64,000 bases of DNA from JBKXSZ01 sp047017005. Lineage in GTDB: Bacteria; Bacillota; Clostridia; TANB77; CAG-508. Positions 16,327 to 24,896 of the stretch are shown here, piece after piece (the first letter of the stretch is position 1; the number at the start of each line of letters is the position of its first letter). A program made the translations under genes and the position numbers. The stretch is from contig JBKXSZ010000002.1 in the NCBI GenBank assembly GCA_047017005.1, positions 44,102 to 108,101 on the forward strand, in the 5' to 3' direction. The notes beneath the pieces were generated by a model. It was not told the origin of the DNA and did no database searches. It worked only from the letters and a program-made list of their open reading frames with translations.

Positions 16327-16475
16327 ATTACGCAAAAGTTGATACCTAGAAAAGTACTTCATAATCTTTTTCTTCAATTTTCTCATAAACATATCCAACC
16401 TAAACCATTTACAATTTTTGCTTTATTCTTTTTAATCTTATGTTAAGTTTTATTTCTTTGTTTTATTCATTTTTA

Positions 16476-16505
16476 TGGATATTTTTCTATTTTTTGAAAA
16501 TACTA
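16476..16505 (+). promoter_or_regulatory. Possible sigma-G-type promoter of the gerA operon
   Basis: TGGATA, a 17-base spacer and AATACTA resemble the forespore consensus (TGAATA, CATACTA) and lie 36 bases before the gerAA start. Expected for germinant receptors, but the match is partial. Confidence 0.4.
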
Positions 16506-16540
16506 TACCAAAGAAGAAATAAATAAGAAAGGTGATACAA

Positions 16541-18338
16541 ATGTCTAAAACAAAAACCGATGGAATGCAAGAAAAAGAAATTAAAAAGTTAAAAGAAAAA
16601 AATTCTATCCGTTCTCTTTTCTCTCGTCTTTTTTTCTATCACCCTCATATAGAATATGACTTTACCCTACCACAAAACGATGAAGAAAGAATAACAATTA
16701 ACCCACAAAATGCAAAAAAAGAAGAATCTTCTAAGGAAGCATCTAAAGAAACACCAAAAATTTATACCAGTTTAGATGTCAACTTAGAATATATGAAAGT
16801 ACAATATAACAGTATGATTAATAGTGATATTATTATTCGCCCTTTTACTTTAATTGCAAGAAACAAACAATATCATGCCTTTATTATGTACATTGATGGG
16901 ATGGTAGATTCCAAAACAATTAACGATTTTTTATTAGAACCTTTGATGCTTCGTAACCGTGCTAATATTTATGATACTAATTCTGATAATGTTGTATCCA
17001 GTGCTGTTAGTAATAACATAACCGTTCGTAAAGTAAAACGTTTTAATTTAGTAGATTACGTCTTTACTTCTCTTATGCCACAAAATAGTGTAAAGATGTC
17101 ATCCGATTTTGATGAAATTATTAGTGGTATCAACTCCGGAAATTGCGCACTTTTTATTGATACGATTGATACTGCATTTGATATTGAAGTAAAAGGATTT
17201 AAACAAAGAAGTGTTGATACTCCTAATAATGAAATTGTTATTCGCGGTTCACAAGAAGCCTTTAATGAAATTATTCGTACTAATACCTCAATGCTTCGAA
17301 GATTAATTAATAATGAAAATCTAATAATTGAAAATATTGAAGTAGGTGCTTTGAGTAAAACAAAATGTGCTATATGTTATATGAAAAATATAGCAAATGA
17401 TGATTTAGTTGCAGAAGTAAAATATCGTTTAAATAATGTTGATGTTGATTATTTGATTTCTTCTGGTCAATTAGAGCAACTAATTGAAGATAAAAGTTCT
17501 TCTAGTCTTCCTCAGGTTTTAGCTACAGAAAGGCCAGATAAAGCTTCTAACTATCTACTAGAAGGTCGTGTTGTAGTTATTGTAAATGGTAGTCCTTATG
17601 TTTTAATTATGCCCGGTACTTTTTTGGATTTTATCGCTTCTCCAGAAGATATTAATCTAAAATATCAATTTGCTAATTTATTAAAATTAATACGTTTATT
17701 TGCCATTGTTATAACCCTTCTTCTTCCAGGAATTTATGTTGCAATTACTACTTTTCATCAAGAACTTATACCAACAGAACTTCTTTTTGCTATTGTTGCT
17801 TCCCGTGAATCGGTTCCTTTCCCTGTTATTTCTGAGATTATCGTAATGGAATTGTCTTTTGAACTGATTCGAGAAGCTGGAATTCGAGTTCCCTCTCCTA
17901 TTGGTCCAACAATAGGAATTGTCGGTGCGTTAGTTCTTCGGACAAGCTGCTGTGGATGCCAGTATTGTAAGTCCTATTTTGATTATTTTAGTTGCTATTA
18001 CTGCCATTTCTTCTTTTGCTATACCCGATTTTTCTCTCAGCTTTCACTTTCGAATTGCCCGTTTTGCTTATATCCTATTAGCATTTTTCTGTGGCTTTCT
18101 CGGTATAGCATTAGGTCTGTTTGTTCATCTAGCACTTCTTGTCAGTATGAAATCTTTTGGAGTACCTTATTTAGCACCTTATGCACCTATTACCAATGTA
18201 ACCACAAAAGGTTTCTTCCTAAAACCTATTTGGAAACGTGAAAAAAGAGCTACCTTCCTAGATACGAAACAAATGAAAAAACAAGAACCAATCAGTCGTA
18301 AATGGAAATATCAATCAACAAAACAAAATACACCTTAA
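16541..18338 (+). pseudogene. gerAA: Spore germination receptor subunit A, interrupted by one extra base
   Basis: GerA-family subunit: a long N-terminal soluble domain, the conserved EGRVVVIVNGSPYVLIMPGTF, then ILLPGIYVAITTFHQELIP and the SRESVPFPVISEIIVMELSFELIREAGIR block, with membrane helices. At about 17937 the frame breaks: GALVL should be followed by GQAAVDASIVSPI, which continues in another frame to 18338. One extra T in GTTCTTCGGACAAG explains this. The start is the ATG at 16541 behind AAAGG. If real, the receptor would lack its last membrane part; an assembly error is equally possible. Confidence 0.85.
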
Positions 18339-18356
18339 AGGAGGAAAGAATATTTT

Positions 18357-19484
18357 ATGGATACTTATAAAGTTGGTAAAATAGAAGCAATTTGCTTAAT
18401 TGCCATTATTATGCTAAATCATATTATTCTAAATTTACCCAAGACCCTTTTAATCTCTACTGGGTCTTCGGCTATTTTAAATGCCATTTATGTTGCTTTT
18501 CTTATTATCCTACTTATCTTTATTATTACAAAATTATGGCGTCATTTTCCAGATAAAGATATTCTCGACATTGGAGAATTTTTAGGAGGAAAGAAATTAA
18601 AAATATTTCTAGGTATTCTATTTTTCTTATTTTTCTTATACATTAGTGCTATCTTTTTACGCAGTTTTACCACTACTATAAAAATAATTTATTTTGAGTA
18701 CTTTCCAGTATCTATTTTAGCTATTTTACTATTAGCAGGTGCTTATCTTGTAAATAAATTAGGTACTAAAGCTGTTATTAGAACTAATTTACTTACCGTT
18801 CCTATCGTAGCTATTGCCATTTTTATTGTTTGTATTTCTGGTATTAATAAGTTTACGTACCAAAGAATATTTCCCATTCTAGGTTACGGGGCTGAATCTA
18901 CTTTCCTTAGTGGGATTTCTAACATTTTTGCTTTTAGTGGAATTGCTATTCTTTACTTTTTGCCGCCTATGTTAGAAAAAAAGAAAGATTTTAAAAAGAT
19001 AAGTCTTATCTCTATAACTATTGTAAGTATTCTTCTTATTCTTAGTGTAGCTACCTTGCTTTTTACTTTTTCTTTTATGACGAAAACGCAAGAACTCACT
19101 TCTTTATACATGGAAATTCGAGGAAATAACTATGGAAGTTTATTTGAAAGAGCAGACGCTTTGTTTATCTTTTTCTGGATTTTAGCGATAATTTCCTATT
19201 TAAGTGTGACTCTTCTATTTCTTTCTCATATTTTTAAGAAAATCATTCCTATCCAAGATAAAAGGGGAATTCTTTTACTTCTATGTAACCTTGTTCTAGC
19301 ATGTAGTTTAATTCCTTCTAATATTGCACAAATTCGTTTTGCTGAAATCACTATTATTCGATATTTTAGTTTAATCCTATTATATGGTATTAGTATTCCT
19401 ATTTTGATTCTAGCTAATCGAAAAGCAAAAAAGAAAAAAGGTTCAATCGTTTATAAAAAGGAGGAGGAAATTCCAGATGTTTAA
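18357..19484 (+). CDS. gerAB: Spore germination receptor subunit B (GerAB-type permease-like)
   Basis: Polytopic inner-membrane protein of the APC-like spore permease family; about ten hydrophobic helices over 375 residues, starting YKVGKIEAICLIAIIMLNHIILNLP. It would bind germinants in the spore inner membrane together with A and C subunits. AAAGGAGG precedes the ATG, 18 bases after gerAA. The last 8 bases overlap gerAC, indicating translational coupling. Confidence 0.9.
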   Translation: MDTYKVGKIEAICLIAIIMLNHIILNLPKTLLISTGSSAILNAIYVAFLIILLIFIITKLWRHFPDKDILDIGEFLGGKKLKIFLGILFFLFFLYISAIFLRSFTTTIKIIYFEYFPVSILAILLLAGAYLVNKLGTKAVIRTNLLTVPIVAIAIFIVCISGINKFTYQRIFPILGYGAESTFLSGISNIFAFSGIAILYFLPPMLEKKKDFKKISLISITIVSILLILSVATLLFTFSFMTKTQELTSLYMEIRGNNYGSLFERADALFIFFWILAIISYLSVTLLFLSHIFKKIIPIQDKRGILLLLCNLVLACSLIPSNIAQIRFAEITIIRYFSLILLYGISIPILILANRKAKKKKGSIVYKKEEEIPDV

Positions 19485-20715
19485 AAAAATTATTACTTAT
19501 ATTACCATTTTTCTATTTCTCTTTCTCTCTCTCATTAGTCTTTCTGGCTGTAGTTATCAAAATACTATTGATGATTTAGCTTACGTAGTAGCATTAGGAT
19601 TGGACATTGGAGAAAGTAATAATTTAAAACTTAGTTTTCAAGTATCGATTCCTAGCTCTGGAGGAGATTCTGGTCAAAGTAGTTCATCCCAATCCTCTGA
19701 TTCTGTAATTAATTCCATTGAATGTACCACTATTGATTCTGGTCTTAATATTATTAATAGTTACATTAGTAAAAAAATAAACCTATCGCATTGCAAAGTT
19801 ATTGTTTTCTCAGAAGCATTAGCTTATCAAGGTATTTCGAAATACATTTATACCTTACTAAATGATATTGAAGTAAGGCCTGACTGCAATATTATTGTCT
19901 CCAAATGTTCTGCTTCCTACTTTTTAAAAAATTCTAAACCGACTTTAGAAAAACTAACAGCACGTTATTATGAAATTGCACCCAAATCAAGTGAATATAC
20001 GGGATATACTTCTAATGTTACCATTAATGACTTCTTTTCTAATTTAAATGATACTATGGTAGAACCTTATGCCATTCTTGGAAATGTTAATACACAAGAA
20101 ACGCAAAAGCAGAATGAAAAAAGTAGCTTTGATAAAGATAGTTCCTATACGGCTGGTGAAACTCCAATAGAAAGCAGACCAAATGCTGAAAATATGGGAC
20201 TTGCAGTTTTTTATGGTGACCGCTTAGTGGGTGAATTAAATGGTATTGAAACTATTTGTTATTTAATTCTTACTAATCAACTGAAAACATGTAATATTAA
20301 TATTCCAAGTCCCTTTGATAAAGATACAACCATTGATTTAAGCTTAAAGGTGAAAAATCGAACCAAAAACAAAGTAGAGTTTATTAATAATTCTCCCTTC
20401 ATTACTTGTAAAGTCAGTTTGAATGCCGAAATTTTATCGATGAACAAAGACTCTGAATATCTAGAAGATAAAAATCTAAAAGAAATAGAAGAAGCCGCTA
20501 ACCGCTATTTAGAAAGTCATATTTCTGACTATTTATATAAAACAGCCCAAGAATTTAGAAGTGATATTACGGGATTTGGTAAATACGCCGTATCACAATT
20601 TCCAACCTGGGATAAATGGTCTACTTATAACTGGCTAGATAATTATTGTAATAGTTTCTTCCAAGTACATTCTTCAATTTCTATTCGTTCTAGCCATTTA
20701 TTGATAAAAACCTAA
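19477..20715 (+). CDS. gerAC: Spore germination receptor lipoprotein subunit C
   Basis: Ger(x)C family. A lipoprotein signal peptide (LFLFLSLISLSGCS, lipobox Cys about residue 26) is followed by DDLAYVVALGLDIGE, the typical opening of the family, and by the LSHCKVIVFSEALA stretch. Length 412 is normal. It is anchored on the outer face of the spore inner membrane. The ribosome site AAAGGAGGAGG lies within the end of gerAB. A serine/glycine-rich low-complexity patch follows the first strand. Confidence 0.9.
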   Translation: MFKKIITYITIFLFLFLSLISLSGCSYQNTIDDLAYVVALGLDIGESNNLKLSFQVSIPSSGGDSGQSSSSQSSDSVINSIECTTIDSGLNIINSYISKKINLSHCKVIVFSEALAYQGISKYIYTLLNDIEVRPDCNIIVSKCSASYFLKNSKPTLEKLTARYYEIAPKSSEYTGYTSNVTINDFFSNLNDTMVEPYAILGNVNTQETQKQNEKSSFDKDSSYTAGETPIESRPNAENMGLAVFYGDRLVGELNGIETICYLILTNQLKTCNINIPSPFDKDTTIDLSLKVKNRTKNKVEFINNSPFITCKVSLNAEILSMNKDSEYLEDKNLKEIEEAANRYLESHISDYLYKTAQEFRSDITGFGKYAVSQFPTWDKWSTYNWLDNYCNSFFQVHSSISIRSSHLLIKT

Positions 20716-20734
20716 AAGAAAGGATGATATATGC

Positions 20735-20899
20735 ATGTTTCTTATTATTCTGATTCTAGCAATATATATTACTGTTAAATCTATTAGTTATGCTATTTAT
20801 GAGATAAAGGAAAATAAAAATAAAATAGGAGGTAGTATTATTATTGTTCTTTCTGTTTTATTATTGTTTGCTACTCCTATTTTAGATTATTTTCGCTAA
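20735..20899 (+). CDS. Small two-helix membrane protein in the gerA operon (possible germinant-receptor D subunit)
   Basis: A 54-residue frame starts MFLIILILAIYITVKSISYA and ends ATPILDYFR: two membrane helices separated by a charged turn (YEIKENKNKIGG). AAAGGA lies 10 bases upstream, 19 bases after gerAC, and a strong terminator follows. Small two-helix D subunits encoded beside gerA-type operons are known in Bacillus to modulate germination. The position and topology match; the sequence link is not shown here. Confidence 0.65.
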   Translation: MFLIILILAIYITVKSISYAIYEIKENKNKIGGSIIIVLSVLLLFATPILDYFR

Positions 20900-20905
20900 C
20901 AAAGA

Positions 20906-20936
20906 AGCCAGATATTCTTTATATCTGGCTTTTTTC
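20906..20936 (+). terminator. Terminator of the gerA operon
   Basis: AGCCAGATAT and ATATCTGGCT form a 10-bp stem with a TCTTT loop, followed by a run of T's. Confidence 0.9.
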
Positions 20937-20964
20937 CTTTTTCTCTATTTGGGTAGTTATCTTT

Positions 20965-23106
20965 TTATTCTTCCTCCCATTTGGCGAATGCAATTTTTCT
21001 TAATTCTTTGTTTGCCTCTATTACCTGTACTTGTAATTTGTCTCCAATTTTATAGATTTGTTTTGTTTGTTCCCCTATCAACTGTTTTCTTTCATCATCA
21101 TAGATAAAGTATTCATTTCCTAAATCATCAAAACGAATTAATCCTTCTACTGTATTTTCTAACTCTACAAAAACGCCAAAAGGTGTAACATTAGATATCA
21201 TTCCTTCATATACTTCACCAATCATATCTTCCATATATTCTGCCTTCTTAATATCTAAACTTTCACGTTCTACTTTTTGTGCTATTTTTTCACGTTCGGA
21301 AGAACTCTTTGCATATTCAATTGCTTCATTTTTATATTTTTCCTTTTCTTTCTCTAATAAATTATATCCTTTTTCTAAATACTTTGATATGATACGATGA
21401 ATAAATAGGTCTGGATATCTTCGAATAGGAGAAGTAAAGTGGCAATAATACTGACTTGCTATTCCAAAATGTCCTTTATTTTCCGCTTCATACCTTGCTA
21501 CTTTTAATGTCCTTAAAATAAGGTTTGAAATTACTTTTTCTTCTGGTTTTCCTTTTATTTGTTCTAATACTTCTGCAAACGCTTTCGGTTTTATATTTTC
21601 TTTATTTCCTTTTATTTTATATCCAAAGTTGAATAAGAACTTATTTAAGTCTTGTATTTTATCATTATCTGGTACTTCGTGTACACGATAAATAAAAGGC
21701 GCTTCTAACCAGAAAAACTTTTCAGCAACTGTTTCATTTGCTGTTAACATGAATTGTTCGATAATGCTATTGGCAATAGTCAATTCATATTTCTCTACTC
21801 CAATTGCCCTTCCATCTTCATTTAAAATAATTTTACTTTCTGGTAGATTTAAATCTAAACTTCCTTCTTTTTCTCTTCTTTTCTCTAGGATATCCGCAAG
21901 TTCTGCCATTTTATCAAATTCATCTAGATACTTTTTATATCTGTCTAAGACTTTTTTATCACTTCTTTGTACTATCTTTGTTACATCATGATAATTCATT
22001 CTTTCTCTTACTTGAATAACAGATTTAAAAATATCACTATCTATCACTTCTCCCTCTGTATCTATTTCCATTAATACGGTGATTGCAAATCGGTCTTCTC
22101 CTGCATTTAGAGAACATATACCGTTTGATAATTTTTTAGGAAGCATTGGTATTACTCTATCAAACATATAGATGCTAGTCCCCCTTAGAATAGCTTCTTT
22201 ATCTAAATTTGAGTTTTCTTTAACATAATGACTAACATCTGCAATACTAACATTTAATTGATAATTCCCGTTTTTTAACTTTTTAACAGCAACAGCATCA
22301 TCTAAATCTTTTGCATCTTCTCCATCTATTGTAAAGATAATTTCATCTCTTAAATCTCTTCTATGAGGAATATCTTTCTTTTCTACTTTTAGGCTAATTC
22401 TATCAGCTTCTTCTAGCACTGGTTTTGGAAAATCGTATGGTAAGTTATATTCTTTAATAACCGAAAGCATATCAATCCCTGGTTGGTCGCGATTTCCTAT
22501 TATCTCGATTACTTTTCCCTCTGCATTTTTTCCTTTCGTTGGAAATTTTAATATTTTAACAACTACCTTTTGATTATTCTTCGCTCCACCAAAATTCTTT
22601 TTGGAAATATATAGGTCTGTTCCCAGTTTTCTATCATCTGGCACAACAAAGGCAAAATTTTTGCTTTTCTGAAAGGTTCCTACTAAAGTATCTCTTTCAT
22701 GTTTTAAAATTTTTATAATCTTTCCCTCTATATTTCTTCCACTTGTTTTATCCATCTTTTCTACTAATACTAAATCACCATTTAGACAGTCATTTGTATT
22801 ATCACCAGACACATAGATTTCTTCTAATCCTTCCTCTATAGGTTTTACAAATCCAAATCCTCTTTCAGTTCCTCTAAAGATTCCCTCTATATACTGTCCT
22901 TCTACTAAAGAATATCGATTCTTTCTGTTTTTCTTGATTTTATATTCCTCTTCTAGTACCTTTAAAACATCACGAAATGAAGACTCTTCTTTCTTTGGCA
23001 CCATTAAAACTTGCATCATTTCTTTTTGTTTCATTGGTACATAGGAAGAATCTTTCATAAACTCTAATATCAATTCTTTTTTCTCTTTCATCTTTTCTTT
23101 TTTCAT
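20965..23106 (-). CDS. rnr: Ribonuclease R
   Basis: 3'-5' exoribonuclease of the RNB/VacB family. In order: an N-terminal winged-helix-like segment, cold-shock domains (GFGFVKP), the RNB active site HRRDLRDEIIFTIDGEDAKDLDDAV with its metal-binding aspartates, SPIRRYPDLFIHR, and a C-terminal S1 domain (GMISNVTPFGVFVELENTVEGLI). 713 residues is normal. secG lies directly upstream (67 bases); secG-rnr is a common Gram-positive pair, although smpB and ssrA, which often follow, are absent here. Confidence 0.95.
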   Translation of the reverse strand: MKKEKMKEKKELILEFMKDSSYVPMKQKEMMQVLMVPKKEESSFRDVLKVLEEEYKIKKNRKNRYSLVEGQYIEGIFRGTERGFGFVKPIEEGLEEIYVSGDNTNDCLNGDLVLVEKMDKTSGRNIEGKIIKILKHERDTLVGTFQKSKNFAFVVPDDRKLGTDLYISKKNFGGAKNNQKVVVKILKFPTKGKNAEGKVIEIIGNRDQPGIDMLSVIKEYNLPYDFPKPVLEEADRISLKVEKKDIPHRRDLRDEIIFTIDGEDAKDLDDAVAVKKLKNGNYQLNVSIADVSHYVKENSNLDKEAILRGTSIYMFDRVIPMLPKKLSNGICSLNAGEDRFAITVLMEIDTEGEVIDSDIFKSVIQVRERMNYHDVTKIVQRSDKKVLDRYKKYLDEFDKMAELADILEKRREKEGSLDLNLPESKIILNEDGRAIGVEKYELTIANSIIEQFMLTANETVAEKFFWLEAPFIYRVHEVPDNDKIQDLNKFLFNFGYKIKGNKENIKPKAFAEVLEQIKGKPEEKVISNLILRTLKVARYEAENKGHFGIASQYYCHFTSPIRRYPDLFIHRIISKYLEKGYNLLEKEKEKYKNEAIEYAKSSSEREKIAQKVERESLDIKKAEYMEDMIGEVYEGMISNVTPFGVFVELENTVEGLIRFDDLGNEYFIYDDERKQLIGEQTKQIYKIGDKLQVQVIEANKELRKIAFAKWEEE

Positions 23107-23173
23107 TACTCTTCTCCTAACAACAAATAAGGAGCAGTTTTTGCTGCCCCTTTTTATTATTCTTTACGAATTT

Positions 23174-23422
23174 CTAAATAACATACACAATTCCTAATAT
23201 AATAGAAAAAATTGCAAATAGAATTCCTAATATAATAGTCCATCTTTTCATTTTTCCTTCTTTAGTTCTACCTTTATTTTTCTCATAAAAATTATTAGAT
23301 GAAGAACCAGTTATTGTTCCAGATGCTCCCATATCATCTTTGGATTGCATCATAGCAACTACGATTAAGGCTAAACAGATAACAGCATAAATTCCAATTA
23401 TAATATATTTTACGATTTGCAT
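23174..23422 (-). CDS. secG: Protein translocase subunit SecG
   Basis: 82 residues with two membrane helices: one at the start (YIIIGIYAVICLALIVVAMMQ), the second at the end (WTIILGILFAIFSIILGIVYVI). Between them is the SecG-type loop, which is rich in Ser, Gly and Asn (GASGTITGSSSNNFYEKNKG). Part of SecYEG. It has an AAGGAGG-type site upstream of the ATG and is likely co-transcribed with rnr. Confidence 0.9.
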   Translation of the reverse strand: MQIVKYIIIGIYAVICLALIVVAMMQSKDDMGASGTITGSSSNNFYEKNKGRTKEGKMKRWTIILGILFAIFSIILGIVYVI

Positions 23423-23886
23423 TGTATTTTTCCTCCTTAAGGCTTTTCCATCTGATTAAATCACTATTTGATATTTTAGCATACTAAGTAGTAAAAATCA
23501 AGCAAATTTCCAATTTTATTGAAATGTTATTTCTTCTCATATTTGCTTTTTTGGCACAAGGCAATTCAAAATCTTACTTTTTGAATCACACAATTAAATT
23601 CTAATGCTCATTTTTATCTTCATATTTTCCACACTCTCTAATATTATCTTTTAAACTCTAGTGTTACAAATACAAAAATGAAAAAACATTCACCTTTACT
23701 GCTAAACACATTCTAGTAGAGCAGTCCTAAGTAGGGGCACTACCTCCATTAATAGCAATTACCTCCGTGTTTTATACAAGAATATCTAACATCTTGTACA
23801 CTTGTCTTATCCACTCATATGCATTACCTAAATCATAAATATTTATGTATTCCTATGTCTATGTCAAGTATTTTATTTGTCACATC
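23423..23886. other. Gene-free interval between secG and the rluA-type gene, with a possible structured RNA
   Basis: The minus strand from about 23873 down to 23690 shares several colinear words with the RNA-like leader at 51762-52003: TACTTGACATAGAC, TTTAGGTAA, GAGTGGATAA, GGAGGTAATTGCTA and GGAGGTAGT. This suggests a second copy of the same structured RNA, or the secG leader. A short palindrome, CATAAATATTTATG, lies near its beginning. No coding frame is seen. Confidence 0.35.
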
Positions 23887-23915
23887 TTGTCTTTTTCTTT
23901 TCTCCCTTGTATAAT
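23887..23915 (+). promoter_or_regulatory. Sigma-A promoter placed for a leaderless transcript
   Basis: TTGTCT (23887-23892), a 17-base spacer and a perfect TATAAT (23910-23915) lie only 9 bases before the ATG at 23925, leaving almost no 5' untranslated region. Confidence 0.65.
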
Positions 23916-23924
23916 ATAGGTATT

Positions 23925-24776
23925 ATGAAAGAATTAATTGTAGAAAAAAGAGATAATGGAAAGAAATTAACAATATTTTTACAAGAGCACTTTAGTGGTC
24001 TTTCTTTTAATACGATATATAAAGCACTACGAAAAAAAGATATTCGTATTAATGGGAAAAGAATTCATGAAGATGTTATATTAAAAAAAGACGATATTCT
24101 TACTTTATATATTGTAGATTCACTTTTAGAAAATAGAGTTTCTTTTTCACTTCTTTATGAAGATAAACATATCTTATTAGTCAATAAACCAGCTGGAATA
24201 GAAGTAACTGGTTCTTCAAGTCTTACTTCTTATATCCAAAAAGGAAATCCGTCTCTTAAACCTTGTCATCGATTAGACCGTAATACTACTGGAATTGTTG
24301 TATTTGCAAAAGATAAGCAAACTTTGGAAATTCTTTTGCAAGCTTTTAAAGAAAGACATATTGATAAATATTATTTAGCTCAAGTATATGGTATACCATC
24401 AAAAAAAGCAGCTACTCTTATTTCTTATTTGTTTAAAGATAAGAAAAAAGCACAAGTGTATCTTTCTGATATTCCTAGAAAGGGATATATGAAAATTATA
24501 ACTAAATATAGAGTTTTAGAAGGAAATGAAGAAAAAAATACTTCCCTATTAGAGGTAAAGCTAGAAACAGGAAGAACCCATCAAATTCGAGCTCATTTGG
24601 CTCATATTGGGCATCCTATTATTGGGGATGGTAAATATGGCATAAATCAAGTAAATAAGGATTTTAAGGCTAAATCGCAACAATTATGTGCTTATCGTAT
24701 TTGCTTTCATTTTTCCCAAAACTCTCTTTTAGCATACTTAGATGGAAAAGAATTTAAAGTAGATAAACCTTGGTAA
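23925..24776 (+). CDS. RluA-family RNA pseudouridine synthase
   Basis: Isomerises uridines in rRNA or tRNA. The N-terminal S4-like domain (IRINGKRIHEDVILKKDDILTLY) is followed by the catalytic domain with VNKPAGIEV, PCHRLDRNTTGIVVFAK (catalytic Asp) and LETGRTHQIRAHLAHIGHPIIGD. I set the start at MKELIVEKRDNGKK (23925) because the longer frame begins upstream of the promoter. There is no clear ribosome site, consistent with a leaderless message. The target uridine (RluD-, RluC- or YtzF-like) cannot be told. Confidence 0.9.
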   Translation: MKELIVEKRDNGKKLTIFLQEHFSGLSFNTIYKALRKKDIRINGKRIHEDVILKKDDILTLYIVDSLLENRVSFSLLYEDKHILLVNKPAGIEVTGSSSLTSYIQKGNPSLKPCHRLDRNTTGIVVFAKDKQTLEILLQAFKERHIDKYYLAQVYGIPSKKAATLISYLFKDKKKAQVYLSDIPRKGYMKIITKYRVLEGNEEKNTSLLEVKLETGRTHQIRAHLAHIGHPIIGDGKYGINQVNKDFKAKSQQLCAYRICFHFSQNSLLAYLDGKEFKVDKPW

Positions 24777-24783
24777 AAATTAA

Positions 24784-24836
24784 ATACCAAAAGAATGTCA
24801 AAAAATTATTTTTTAACATTCTTTTGGTATCTTTTC
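24784..24836. terminator. Bidirectional terminator between rluA-type gene and ftsH
   Basis: ATACCAAAAGAATGT and ACATTCTTTTGGTAT form a perfect 15-bp stem with an A/T-rich loop, followed by CTTTTCT on the + strand. It lies 120 bases from the ftsH stop on the other strand. Confidence 0.8.
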
Positions 24837-24896
24837 TATTTGATTTATTTATTTTCTACCCTGCTTATTACTTTATCCTTTTCTTTTGGTCTTTTA

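Noticed and set aside
17952..18338. Independent 128-residue membrane gene
   Set aside because: It is the continuation of gerAA in another frame, explained by one extra base.
23560..23870. tmRNA or smpB near secG-rnr
   Set aside because: No tag-peptide coding word or tRNA-like 3' end with CCA is present in the gap, and smpB is not in the window.
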